This document shows, piece after piece, positions 8,677-18,156 of a DNA stretch of 64,000 bases. Positions within the stretch are counted from its first letter, which is position 1. Every line of letters begins with the position of its first letter. Both the position numbers and the translations under genes were made by a program. The DNA is from Gallionella sp. (lineage in GTDB: Bacteria; Pseudomonadota; Gammaproteobacteria; Burkholderiales; Gallionellaceae): positions 1-64,000 of the forward strand of contig JAQTWT010000007.1 of the NCBI GenBank assembly GCA_028689145.1, in the 5' to 3' direction. Below the pieces are notes generated by a model. The model ran no database searches, was not told the origin of the DNA, and saw nothing but the letters and a program-made list of their open reading frames with translations.

Positions 8677-11217
8677 ATGAGCGAAAATTTCCATATCCGC
8701 AAGGTTGCGGTGCTTGGTGCCGGGGTGATGGGCGCGCAGATCGCGGCGCATCTGGTCAATGCCAATGTCGAGACGCTGCTGTTCGAGTTGCCGGCCAAAG
8801 AAGGTGAACCGAACGGCAACGTGAACAAGGCGCTGGCAGGGCTGAAGAAACTCGATCCCGCACCCGCTGCCAGTCCCGCCAAACTTACTTTCATCCGGCC
8901 CGCCAACTACGAACAGCATCTCGACCTGTTGCGCGACTGCGATCTGGTGATCGAGGCGATCGCCGAGCGTATCGACTGGAAATCCGGCCTGTACCAGAAA
9001 GTCGCGCCCTATCTCGGCGAACGCACCATCTTCGCCAGCAACACCTCCGGCTTGTCGATCAATAAGCTTGCCGAAGCCTTTCCGGAAAATCTGCGCCACC
9101 GCTTCTGCGGCATCCACTTTTTCAACCCGCCGCGCTATATGCATCTGGTCGAGCTGATCCCCTGTGCGGGAACCGACGCGGCATTGCTCAACCAGCTGGA
9201 AATTTTTCTGGTATCCGGTCTGGGCAAGGGCGTGGTGCGTGCCAAGGATACGCCGAACTTCATTGCCAACCGCATCGGCGTGTTCTCGATGCTGGCGACC
9301 AAACACCATGCAGCCGCGTTCAACCTCGGCTTCGACACCGTGGACGCGCTGACCGGGCGCTATCTCGGCCGTCCCAAGAGCGCCACCTTCCGCACGCTGG
9401 ACGTGGTCGGGCTGGACGTGTTCGCGCACGTGGTCAATACCATGCGCGAGAACCTGACCGACGACCCGTGGCACAAGCATTTCGAATTGCCGAACTGGTT
9501 TAACCGGCTGGTCGATCAGGGCGCGCTGGGGCAAAAGGCCAAGCGCGGCATCTACCAGAAGATCGGCAGGGAAATCCATGTACTGGATTTGCACACCGAC
9601 ACCTATAAGCTTTCCGAAGGCAAGGTGGACGACGACGTGAAGGCGATCCTGCGCGAGCGCGACTGGGCCAAAAAACTTCAGGGGTTGCGCGAATGTTCGC
9701 ATCCGCAGGCGCAGTTTCTGTGGGCGACGTTCCGCGACGTGTTCCACTATTGCGCGCTGCAACTGGAGCATATCGCCGACAACGCGCGCGACCTCGATCT
9801 GGCGGTGCGCTGGGGCTTTGGCTGGGACAGCGGCCCGTTCGAAATTTGGCAGGCGGCAGGCTGGCAGAAAGTGGTCGGCTGGATCGAGGACGAGCGCATA
9901 CAGGGCAAGACCATGTCCGAGGCCAGACTGCCGAAATGGGCGGTGGAGCCGGCGCGCAACGGCGTCCACACCCCGCTGGGCTCATACTCCCCTCGCCCCT
10001 CAGTGGGAGAGGGGCGGGGGGAGAGGGGTGGTTCAGGCAGCTATCAGCAACGCTCCCAACTTCCCGTCTACCAGCGCCAAGAATTCCCCGACCGCTTGCT
10101 CGGCGAAGAAGCAAGTTACAGCGAAACCATCTTTGAGACCGACGACGTGCGCCTGTGGCACAGCGGCGACGACATCGCCGTCCTGAGTTTCAAGACCAAG
10201 ATGCACGCGATCAGCAACGAAGTGCTGGACGGTATCCTGCGCGCAGTGGACGAGGCCGAGGCGCATTTCCATGCGCTGATCATCTGGCAAACCGAAGCGC
10301 CGTTCTCTGCCGGTGCGCACCTGCTGCAACTGATGCAGGGCGTGCAGGAAAGCAGTGATGCGTCGCCCGCCGGATTGTTCGATAAACTCAAGGGCGCGGC
10401 GCAGCGCGTCAAATACACTGTCGCGGGCGGCGGCGGGCTGGGTGAGATCGTCGATGCTGCCACCGGAAACGTGCCGCATGTCGAAGAAGTAGTCGCCAAA
10501 TTTCAGCAGGTCTCGTTGCGCCTGCGCTATGCGCAAGTGCCGACCATCGCGGCGGTGTACGGCCTCGCGCTCGGCGGCGGCTGCGAATTCTCGATCCACT
10601 GCACGCGCATCGTTGCCGCGCTGGAAACCTACATCGGCCTGGTCGAAGTCGGTGTCGGCGTATTGCCCGCCGGCGGCGGCTGCAAGGAAATGACGCTGCG
10701 CGCGGCACAGGAGGCCCAGCGTCTTTCCAGTGATGGGCGCGGCGACATCTTCCCGCACCTGCGCCGCTACTTCCAGCAAATCGCCATGGGCGAAGTCGCC
10801 AAGAGCGCCGAACTGGCGCGCGACATGGGCTACCTGAAGCCGTCCGACCGCATCGTACTGAACCAGTATGAGCTGCTGCATGTCGCCAAACAGGAAGCGC
10901 TGGCGCTCACCGCCACCGAATACCGCCCGCCGCTCGCGCCGCGCCAGATCCCCGTCGCCGGACGCCCCGGCATCGCCACCCTCAAAGCCGCGATGATCAA
11001 CCTGCTCGAAGGCGGCTTCATCTCCGAGCACGACTACAACATCGGCTGCCGCATCGCCGAAACCATGTGCGGCGGCGATGTGGAAGCGGGCAGCATGGTG
11101 GACGAGCAATGGCTGCTCGATTTGGAGCGCAAGAATTTCATGGAATTGCTGGCGATGCAGAAGACCCGCGATCGGGTGGAGTTCATGCTGAAGAACGGGA
11201 AGCCGCTGCGGAATTAA
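8677..11217 (+). CDS. bifunctional 3-hydroxyacyl-CoA dehydrogenase / enoyl-CoA hydratase
   Basis: This fused beta-oxidation enzyme hydrates enoyl-CoA and oxidises the 3-hydroxyacyl-CoA. The dehydrogenase half comes first, with the NAD-binding VLGAGVMGAQIAAHL at residues 10-24 and the HFFNPPRYMHLVELIP motif near 148. The crotonase half is C-terminal (from about 490) with the oxyanion-hole segment AAVYGLALGGGCEF. This order is the reverse of E. coli FadB. GAGGAGCAAAA gives a strong ribosome site. The 846-residue length includes a repeat-encoded stretch in the interdomain linker (about residues 437-451). The thiolase partner lies 3.6 kb downstream beyond an islet. Confidence 0.94.
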   Translation: MSENFHIRKVAVLGAGVMGAQIAAHLVNANVETLLFELPAKEGEPNGNVNKALAGLKKLDPAPAASPAKLTFIRPANYEQHLDLLRDCDLVIEAIAERIDWKSGLYQKVAPYLGERTIFASNTSGLSINKLAEAFPENLRHRFCGIHFFNPPRYMHLVELIPCAGTDAALLNQLEIFLVSGLGKGVVRAKDTPNFIANRIGVFSMLATKHHAAAFNLGFDTVDALTGRYLGRPKSATFRTLDVVGLDVFAHVVNTMRENLTDDPWHKHFELPNWFNRLVDQGALGQKAKRGIYQKIGREIHVLDLHTDTYKLSEGKVDDDVKAILRERDWAKKLQGLRECSHPQAQFLWATFRDVFHYCALQLEHIADNARDLDLAVRWGFGWDSGPFEIWQAAGWQKVVGWIEDERIQGKTMSEARLPKWAVEPARNGVHTPLGSYSPRPSVGEGRGERGGSGSYQQRSQLPVYQRQEFPDRLLGEEASYSETIFETDDVRLWHSGDDIAVLSFKTKMHAISNEVLDGILRAVDEAEAHFHALIIWQTEAPFSAGAHLLQLMQGVQESSDASPAGLFDKLKGAAQRVKYTVAGGGGLGEIVDAATGNVPHVEEVVAKFQQVSLRLRYAQVPTIAAVYGLALGGGCEFSIHCTRIVAALETYIGLVEVGVGVLPAGGGCKEMTLRAAQEAQRLSSDGRGDIFPHLRRYFQQIAMGEVAKSAELARDMGYLKPSDRIVLNQYELLHVAKQEALALTATEYRPPLAPRQIPVAGRPGIATLKAAMINLLEGGFISEHDYNIGCRIAETMCGGDVEAGSMVDEQWLLDLERKNFMELLAMQKTRDRVEFMLKNGKPLRN
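9985..10030. repeat. CTC/GAG-rich palindromic element inside the beta-oxidation fusion gene
   Basis: CTCCCCTCGCCCCTC is followed by GTGGGAGAGGGGCGGGGGGAGAGG, so the pyrimidine-rich arm is complementary to the purine-rich arm. It encodes SPRPSVGEGRGERGG in frame, within the linker between the dehydrogenase and crotonase domains. It is related in composition to the CTCTCCC family elsewhere in the window but is a distinct variant. Confidence 0.65.
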
Positions 11218-11244
11218 AATTGTAATTACAGATTATTCGTCTCC

Positions 11245-13224
11245 ATGAGATTTTATAAAGCGGTGCAACTTGGTGAAGTTGTAGGCCCTCTTCGAAGGGA
11301 GTTTAAGGTTCAGGCATGGAAGGATGCCTACCAGAATCTCCAAGATGATGACGCTGATTCGAATCTTTTTAATGCTGGATTGCTCCTTCATGCCAAGGCT
11401 AATGAGATTCGACTTGGATTAAAAGTTACATTTTCAAAAGAGCTAAATGCAACGACCAAGCTTCGATCCTTCGTGGCAATTTCAAACTACAACTTTTGCA
11501 TGCTTCAAAATAAAACACGAGAGGCTTTTGAACGAGCAGCGGAGGGGATTGATACAGTGATGTTGCATGAATTCGCTGCCATCAAACACAAGTTGGGTGT
11601 TGGGGCAGAGTTTTCTGCGGATGAAATTGCTGAATCAATTGTTGATGGTAATCAAGTTCCTATCAAGGTAGTACTTCAAAGTAAACCACAACTAGGGGGC
11701 AATCCACGATATGGCGACGTCGATTGGGGGCGCGTCAATTGGGATGCCAATATGGGGATTTTGTATTCCCATGTGGAGGCTTTGTGGGATGACTGTTTGT
11801 GGAATGACTTTCGAATTCGCCAAGATGAGGAGGGAAATGTTTTTTTACCTAACGACCCAATCTGGCAATATCGACTGACCGCTAGCCGCTTTAGACATGA
11901 TGGTTTGGTATTGCAATTTATGGGTATGTCTAGAGCTGTTATGTCTCGTATGAATAAGGAGGAACTTCACTCGCGTCTTGGGGTGAGAGATGTTACGGGT
12001 ATAAGTAGAAATGGACGAAGGCAGGTTGTTCGGCTAGCTTCACCTTCAAGACCTACAGAGGATGGTGTGTCTTTGCTGGCAGCGCGTCTATATGCTACGG
12101 AACCCTACTATATGGAGTTGCTGCATGAGCCGCGACAGACACTTGGCGGAGCAACGCTTAATGATTTATTGGGCGCATGGACTGTTATTAGCCGTACTTC
12201 GGCGATTTTGCGCGAAGAGATTATAGCTATCGATTTTCCAGAAGGCTCTAAACCTAATAGCTGGCTTCCAAAGTTTGTACCAGTAATGCAAATTGATGCT
12301 TTAGCGCAAGCTATAGCTGCGGCGGTTAACACCCAACTGATTCAAGCTAGAGCGATTTTGGAGTTTTTAATATTTCGAGGGGAGGACGGCCAAGAGCTAT
12401 GGGCTCAGCCCTTAGTGCCTATTAGCATCGAAGGCGTTTCCCCTATGTTCGCAGCTACAACATCCCCTAACCTTGGCCGTCTTGTCGATATTTGGATGAG
12501 GCAGATTGGTATTGATCTTGGATTGCGCGGCCCGGCATTTGAAGATTACGTCAACCTCGAATTGCGTAAAGACATTAGTGCTTCTCCCTTATTGAAGGGA
12601 GCTAAGGTCATTGAGAATGGTATCGTGTTTAAACCGCCAGAAGATAGGGATGAGCAGATAGATACTGTACTTGTTATTGGCGACTTGGTGATACTTGGAG
12701 AGTCGAAATGTATATTGCACCCGGCAGAATCGAAGCAGATTGCGATGCATCGAAAGACAGTAATCGATGCTATTGCTCAAATAAAACGGAAAGCGGTATC
12801 TGTTGAAAAGTATTCGATGGCATTTCGTGAACAGTTAAGTTCGCACGGAATAACGTTGCCGGAGAAGTTTAGGATACTGCCGATAGTGATATTAAATGGA
12901 TCAATTCATTCTGGTTTTGAGGTTGATGGGGTGCCGGTTGTTGATTTGTATATTTTCAATGTTTTCTTTAGTGGTGAACTGATTGATATGGCACGTCAAC
13001 ATGCAGATGGTCATATAGAGAATGTTAAGAAGCGAATTTTATATTCTGATGCTGACGAGGCATCAAGAATTGCACCAGAATACTTTAGTACGCCGCCACA
13101 AATGGAGTTTGTGTTGAGCGGGATGAAAGAGAGGTGGGTTCCAATTGCAAGAATCAGTGATAACGATTGGGCGGGTATGTTCTTCGCTTTTGAATGTAGC
13201 CCGCAAGTCGAAAAAGTAATGTAA
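11245..13224 (+). CDS. uncharacterised protein with PD-(D/E)XK nuclease-like motif
   Basis: No family name is certain for this 659-residue protein. Near the C-terminus, a helix with FEDYVNLEL (E433) precedes a strand pair EQIDTVLVIGDLVILGESK, giving D473 and E486-x-K488. This spacing and hydrophobic pattern fit the PD-(D/E)XK nuclease core. The first 420 residues are unassigned. Codon use and base composition are clearly AT-richer than the flanking fatty-acid genes, indicating acquisition by transfer. The ATG at 11245 lacks a clear Shine-Dalgarno. It sits next to a YhcG-type nuclease remnant and a toxin-antitoxin-like pair, so a defence role is plausible but inferred. Confidence 0.6.
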   Translation: MRFYKAVQLGEVVGPLRREFKVQAWKDAYQNLQDDDADSNLFNAGLLLHAKANEIRLGLKVTFSKELNATTKLRSFVAISNYNFCMLQNKTREAFERAAEGIDTVMLHEFAAIKHKLGVGAEFSADEIAESIVDGNQVPIKVVLQSKPQLGGNPRYGDVDWGRVNWDANMGILYSHVEALWDDCLWNDFRIRQDEEGNVFLPNDPIWQYRLTASRFRHDGLVLQFMGMSRAVMSRMNKEELHSRLGVRDVTGISRNGRRQVVRLASPSRPTEDGVSLLAARLYATEPYYMELLHEPRQTLGGATLNDLLGAWTVISRTSAILREEIIAIDFPEGSKPNSWLPKFVPVMQIDALAQAIAAAVNTQLIQARAILEFLIFRGEDGQELWAQPLVPISIEGVSPMFAATTSPNLGRLVDIWMRQIGIDLGLRGPAFEDYVNLELRKDISASPLLKGAKVIENGIVFKPPEDRDEQIDTVLVIGDLVILGESKCILHPAESKQIAMHRKTVIDAIAQIKRKAVSVEKYSMAFREQLSSHGITLPEKFRILPIVILNGSIHSGFEVDGVPVVDLYIFNVFFSGELIDMARQHADGHIENVKKRILYSDADEASRIAPEYFSTPPQMEFVLSGMKERWVPIARISDNDWAGMFFAFECSPQVEKVM

Positions 13225-13230
13225 ACCAAC

Positions 13231-13350
13231 ATGACGACACCGCTTATCCCACAAGACGATTTCAACGAGATCACGCAACTGATCCATGCCGCACGGCAGC
13301 GTGCGGTGCAGTGCAGGTGTTGAATACTGCGTTGATCGAATTACGCATTC
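13231..13350 (+). pseudogene. N-terminal remnant of a YhcG/DUF1016-type PDDEXK nuclease gene
   Basis: ATG 13231 opens a frame whose residues FNEITQLIHAARQRAVQ resemble the DUF1016 N-terminal helix. It then meets TGA at 13318-13320. Shifting the frame at the duplicated GTGCAG/TGCAG around 13301-13311 restores VLNTALIEL, the expected continuation (usually followed by YW and a Gly). Homology then stops. A frameshift plus loss of the rest of the gene is the simplest reading. YhcG proteins are nuclease-fold proteins frequent in mobile and defence islands. Confidence 0.6.
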
Positions 13351-13422
13351 GCTTTTCGCGAATAGCGAATGTCGTCCATCTGCTATTTGCATATAGCAGA
13401 TGCCATGAGTTGAAAAATGGCT

Positions 13423-13512
13423 ATTCTTTATTCATGAAATGAGAACGGTTGACATTTTACGTATATCCGAACTAGGATTGCATATCTGATTCTTATTTCA
13501 AGAATAAAGAAT
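13423..13512 (+). promoter_or_regulatory. promoter bracketed by an inverted pair of 21-bp operator-like sites
   Basis: TTGACA (13449-13454) and TAGGAT (13473-13478) form a sigma-70-type promoter with an 18-bp spacer. It is flanked by two inverted 21-bp arms at 13423-13443 and 13492-13512 that match at 19 of 21 positions. The left arm contains the local palindrome TTCATGAA. The right arm abuts the ATG at 13513. The first downstream gene encodes a winged-helix protein, so autorepression by binding both arms is the expected logic. Confidence 0.7.
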
Positions 13513-14049
13513 ATGCCTAAAGTTAGTAACCGCCAGATTGCCCTCAAGCCGCAAGACCTCTATGTCTTGCTGGCATTGTTGTGCCGTGGCGGCGGGAGTG
13601 TGGGTTATCCGGAGTTGGCGGAACAGACGGATTTGGCGGTTTCGGCGGTGCATGGGGCATTGAAGCGCGCGGCGGCGGCGCAGTTGGCGATATTTGAAGA
13701 TCGCCGTCCGGTGGTGCTCAAGACGCAGTTGCGGGAATTTTTGTTGCATGGCGCGAAGTATGTTTTTCCTCCGGTATGGGGTTCGCTCACGCGCGGGGTA
13801 CCTACCGGATATGCGGCTGCGCCGTTGAACGAAGTGATTGCGCCTTCCTCCGATCCGGTGCCGGTGTGGCCGCATGCCAAGGGTACGGTGCGCGGGGTGA
13901 GTCTGGTTCCGTTGTACCCTTCGGTGCCGGGGGCTGCGCTCAAGGATGAGCGGTTGTACGCCATTCTTTCGCTGTTCGATGCGCTACGCAGCGGGCAGGC
14001 GCGCGAGCGTGCCGCCGCACAGAAATTGTTGGAAGAGTTTTTTCTGTGA
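13513..14049 (+). CDS. winged-helix DNA-binding protein, probable antitoxin/autoregulator
   Basis: The 178-residue product starts with a helix-turn-helix segment. LKPQDLYVLLALL is followed by YPELAEQTDLAVSAVHGALKRA (about residues 14-58), matching the MarR/winged-helix pattern. The remainder is unassigned, with a Leu/Ala-rich C-terminal helix. Its stop overlaps the next gene's start as GTGA, so the two are co-translated. A winged-helix gene followed by a small nucleotidyltransferase gene is the AbiEi/AbiEii layout, but this protein is shorter than classic AbiEi. The paired inverted repeats upstream support self-regulation. Antitoxin function is inferred. Confidence 0.65.
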   Translation: MPKVSNRQIALKPQDLYVLLALLCRGGGSVGYPELAEQTDLAVSAVHGALKRAAAAQLAIFEDRRPVVLKTQLREFLLHGAKYVFPPVWGSLTRGVPTGYAAAPLNEVIAPSSDPVPVWPHAKGTVRGVSLVPLYPSVPGAALKDERLYAILSLFDALRSGQARERAAAQKLLEEFFL

Positions 14050-14750
14050 AATTACGGCATCCGAATGTGGCCAAGGTGGAGTTGGTTGCACAGGCGCTCG
14101 GAAATTTGCGGGAGCATCTGGTGTTTGTGGGCGGATGCGCGGTGGATTTGTTGCTGACCGATACGGCGGCAGTTCCTTCACGGGTGACTTACGATGTGGA
14201 TTTGGTGGCGCAGGTTGCCGCGCTGGCCGGATACCACAAACTGGAAAAGGAGTTCGCCGGGCTGGGTTTCAAGCGGGATATGTCTACGGATGCGCCTATC
14301 TGCCGTTGGCGGCTTGGTAACCTGGAGGTGGATTTGATGCCTACGGATACCAATATTCTGGGCTTTGCCAACCGGTGGTATCCGCTTGTTGTCGAGACGG
14401 CGCGGCGAGTTGTTTTGCCGAGCGGGGCAGCGATTAATCTCGTTGTCGCCCCAGTATTTCTGGCAACTAAGTTCGAGGCTTTTGCGGATCGCGGCAAGGG
14501 CGATTTGCTGGGTAGTCACGATCTGGAAGATATTGTTAATGTGCTGGACGGCAGGCCCGAGATTGTCAGGGAGATTGAACTGAGTCGAATGGAATTGCGG
14601 CGCTATCTGGCGGATCGGTGTAGTGCATTGTTGGCGATGCCGGATTTTATGGATGCCTTGCAGGGTATGGTATTCCCGGATGAATCGCTCGCCGGGCGTG
14701 TGCAGATGCTGGCAGAGAGGTTCCGGCTAATTGCGCAATTCGAGAGATAG
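14046..14750 (+). CDS. nucleotidyltransferase, AbiEii-like toxin candidate
   Basis: The 234-residue product has the polymerase-beta nucleotidyltransferase signature. Gly29-Gly30 lies in FVGGCAVDLL, the catalytic pair D50-x-D52 in TYDVDLV, and a third acidic residue D96 in LEVDLMPTD. It also carries the conserved ATKFEAFADRGKGD and SHDLEDI segments seen in AbiEii/AbiGii-type proteins. Related toxins transfer nucleotides to tRNA or other targets. Translation starts at GTG 14046 inside the GTGA overlap with the preceding winged-helix gene. The triad is intact, so an active enzyme is expected. The target and the toxin role are inferred. Confidence 0.72.
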   Translation: MKLRHPNVAKVELVAQALGNLREHLVFVGGCAVDLLLTDTAAVPSRVTYDVDLVAQVAALAGYHKLEKEFAGLGFKRDMSTDAPICRWRLGNLEVDLMPTDTNILGFANRWYPLVVETARRVVLPSGAAINLVVAPVFLATKFEAFADRGKGDLLGSHDLEDIVNVLDGRPEIVREIELSRMELRRYLADRCSALLAMPDFMDALQGMVFPDESLAGRVQMLAERFRLIAQFER

Positions 14751-14787
14751 AATCTAACCGCGCGTCACTACGAATGAAGGGGATGTC

Positions 14788-15987
<1,200 letters not shown>

Positions 15988-15997
15988 GGTGTCTGGA

Positions 15998-17248
15998 ATG
16001 GCCACCGAACTGACAACCACGCTGGATCGCGCCGCGTTGCAGAGTGCAATGCTGGCGCAGGGCGAGGCGTGGCATAGCTTGGTGACCGAGCGCTGCCCGC
16101 ATCTGTTCGCCGCTTATCCGGTGTTAATCACGGCTGCGCAGATGCGCCAGATGCGCGAGGTGGTCGGGGCGGTGGAGCGGGTGGTGGGGCTGGCGAAGTG
16201 GATGGATGCTCCTCTCACGCAAGGAAACCCTCTCTCTAACTCTCTCCCGCAAGCGGGAGAAAGGACAAACGAGAAAGGCAATCTTCAATCCCTTGGCGTG
16301 TTCTTTGGTTACGACTTCCACCTGAACAGCGACGGCGCGCATCTGATCGAGATCAACAGCAACGCGGGAGGTGGATTTTTGAATGCACTGCTGCTCGACA
16401 GCCAGCGCGCTGCCGGTTTGCCCGGCCTAACGACCGCAGTCGAAAACCTCGAACAAACTTTCCTTGAGATGTTCCGCAACGAGTGGCTGCTGGCGCGCGG
16501 CGATATGCCGCTCAACAGCATCGCTATCGTGGACGAGCAGCCCGAGGCGCAGTATCTGTATCCCGAATTCCTGTTGGCAAAGAACTGGTTCGAGCGTGCT
16601 GGGATTGCGGCTTTTATCGCCGATCCATCTGCGCTGCAGGCGCGCGATGGCGGTCTATATCTGGGGGAGCAGCAGATCGATCTGGTATACAACCGCTTGA
16701 CGGATTTTTCGTTGCAGCAGCATCCGGTATTGCGTCAGGCGTATCTGGATGGCAGCGTGGTGCTGACACCCGATCCGGCGCACTATGCGTGCTATGCCGA
16801 CAAGCGCAATCTGGCACGGCTGACTGATGCGGAAACATTGCATAGGCTCGGCGCAAGCGAAGCCGACATCGCCGTGTTGCTGGCGGGCATTCCGCAGACC
16901 CGGCTGGTTGAGGCGGCAGACCATGAGCGCTGGTGGCAGGAGCGCAAACAATGGTTCTTCAAACCGGACAGCGGTTACGGCAGCAAGGGCGCATATCGCG
17001 GCGAGAAGCTGACCAAGCGCGTGTTCGACGAGATCATGCAGGGCGGTTATGTCGCGCAGCGCATGGCCGCGCCGGGCGAACTCGCGGTGCGCGCAGACGA
17101 TGCCGAAGCGGTTGCGCTGAAGTACGATGTGCGCTGCTATGTTTACGACGGGCGGGTGCAGCTGGTAGCGGCGCGCCTCTATCAGGGCCAGACCACCAAT
17201 TTCCGCACGCCGGGGGGCGGATTTGCGCCGGTGCGTGTTGTAGAATGA
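15998..17248 (+). CDS. conserved protein with ATP-grasp-like features
   Basis: I do not recognise a named enzyme in this 416-residue product. EINSNAGGGFLNALLLD (about residue 120) and WFFKPDSGYGSKGAYRGEKL (about residue 320) resemble metal/phosphate-binding parts of ATP-grasp ligases such as glutathione-synthase relatives. ATG 15998 was chosen because AGGG lies at 15986-15989. GTG 15989 is an in-frame alternative, and the frame also runs back into the thiolase gene. A repeat-encoded insert (about residues 77-97, NPLSNSLPQAGER) lies before GVFFGYDFHL. The gene follows the thiolase at 10 nt. Confidence 0.6.
   Translation: MATELTTTLDRAALQSAMLAQGEAWHSLVTERCPHLFAAYPVLITAAQMRQMREVVGAVERVVGLAKWMDAPLTQGNPLSNSLPQAGERTNEKGNLQSLGVFFGYDFHLNSDGAHLIEINSNAGGGFLNALLLDSQRAAGLPGLTTAVENLEQTFLEMFRNEWLLARGDMPLNSIAIVDEQPEAQYLYPEFLLAKNWFERAGIAAFIADPSALQARDGGLYLGEQQIDLVYNRLTDFSLQQHPVLRQAYLDGSVVLTPDPAHYACYADKRNLARLTDAETLHRLGASEADIAVLLAGIPQTRLVEAADHERWWQERKQWFFKPDSGYGSKGAYRGEKLTKRVFDEIMQGGYVAQRMAAPGELAVRADDAEAVALKYDVRCYVYDGRVQLVAARLYQGQTTNFRTPGGGFAPVRVVE
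16226..16292. repeat. palindromic repeat read in frame inside the ATP-grasp-like gene
   Basis: CTCTCCCGCAAGCGGGAGA forms a stem, followed by AACGAGAAAGGCAATCTTCAA, the same downstream flank as in the acyl-CoA synthetase copy at 5572-5690. Here it is translated in a different frame (SLPQAGERTNEKGNLQS), showing that the DNA, not one peptide, is what is shared. Confidence 0.85.
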
Positions 17249-17277
17249 CGGCGAATAATAATCAGTAAGATTTCTTT

Positions 17278-17661
17278 ATGACGGCTTACGCTTTTATTGC
17301 AATCGGAATCGGTGCGGCACTCGGTGCTTGGCTGCGCTGGGGTTTCGGGCTGTGGTTCAATCCGGTGTTGCCGGAATTACCGCTCGGCACGCTGGCGGCA
17401 AATCTGGTCGGCGGCTATCTGGTCGGGCTTGCGATCGCTTTTTTTCTGCAGCATCCTTCACTGTCGCCGGAATGGCGGCTGTTCATCATTACCGGCTTTC
17501 TCGGCGGGTTGACCACGTTTTCCACTTTTTCGGCGGAAACTGTCACGCTGTTATTGCGCGGGCAGTATGCGTGGGGAACGGGTATCATCATGGCGCATCT
17601 AGGCGGGTCGTTGCTGATGACGGTACTGGGTATCCAGACGATAAAATGGTTGCAGAATTAA
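17278..17661 (+). CDS. crcB: fluoride ion exporter CrcB/Fluc
   Basis: This inner-membrane fluoride channel protects against intracellular F-. The 127-residue product has four hydrophobic helices and the family motifs [26 protein letters not shown] and [14 protein letters not shown], whose Asn, Phe and Thr/Ser residues line the pore. Length is normal. A DUF190 gene follows at 17788, a pairing found in many genomes. The 29-nt space from the previous gene leaves no room for a fluoride riboswitch. Confidence 0.95.
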   Translation: MTAYAFIAIGIGAALGAWLRWGFGLWFNPVLPELPLGTLAANLVGGYLVGLAIAFFLQHPSLSPEWRLFIITGFLGGLTTFSTFSAETVTLLLRGQYAWGTGIIMAHLGGSLLMTVLGIQTIKWLQN

Positions 17662-17672
17662 CAGGAGCATCG

Positions 17673-17720
17673 CGCAGCGATTCGTTTGCCCTTTCTCTTG
17701 CTTGCGGGGGAAAGTTGGAT
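17673..17720. repeat. degenerate relic of the CTCTCCC palindrome family
   Basis: CGCGCAGCGATTCGTTTGC at 17671-17690 matches the flank of the lpxK-internal element (26313-26331). CTCTTGCTTGCGGGGG follows, a decayed form of the CTCCCGCTTGCGGGAG stem. It lies in the crcB-DUF190 spacer. Confidence 0.45.
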
Positions 17721-17787
17721 AGGGGAACGGGTGCGGCAATTTTCATAATCAGGTGTGGCAACTTGCCATGACAGTTAGGAGATAAAA

Positions 17788-18093
17788 ATGGATCAGCTCA
17801 CTTTTTATGTCACTGAAAAACAGCATCATGCCGGTGTGCCGTTGTACGAGTGGTTGCTGGAAGAGGCCAAGGCACTCGGGATTCATGGCGGCTCGGCGTT
17901 CCGCGCCATTGCCGGGTTCGGTCGTCACGGCAGGTTGCGCGAGGATACTTTTTTCGAACTGGCCGGGGAATTGGCGGTGAAGGTGGAGTTTATTCTGGAC
18001 GACAATCTAGCCGAACAGATCATGCAACGGGTGCGTTCGCAAAGTCTGGATATCTTCTATGTGCGCTATGCGGTTCAATCCGGAATTCTTTGA
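17788..18093 (+). CDS. DUF190 family protein
   Basis: This is a 101-residue cytosolic protein of the DUF190 family, with a PII-like ferredoxin fold predicted for relatives. It has the typical opening LTFYVTEKQHHAGVPLYEWLLEEAKALGIHGGSAFRAIAGFG and C-terminal ILDDNLAEQIMQRV. AGGAGATAAAA gives a strong ribosome site. Members often accompany crcB, and a regulatory or accessory role in ion transport is suspected. The biochemical function is unknown. Confidence 0.88.
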   Translation: MDQLTFYVTEKQHHAGVPLYEWLLEEAKALGIHGGSAFRAIAGFGRHGRLREDTFFELAGELAVKVEFILDDNLAEQIMQRVRSQSLDIFYVRYAVQSGIL

Positions 18094-18156
18094 TACGGTT
18101 ATCCTTAAATAATGGCGCCGGCATAGCCGGATTCCTGAACATCCAGATGTATTCTC

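Noticed and set aside
8002-9969. 655-codon minus-strand frame opposite the diguanylate cyclase and FadB-type genes
   Set aside because: It spans two convincing + strand genes and their spacer and has no family signature, so it is a compositional artefact.
17249-17277. Fluoride riboswitch ahead of crcB
   Set aside because: The spacer is only 29 nt and lacks the conserved riboswitch core.
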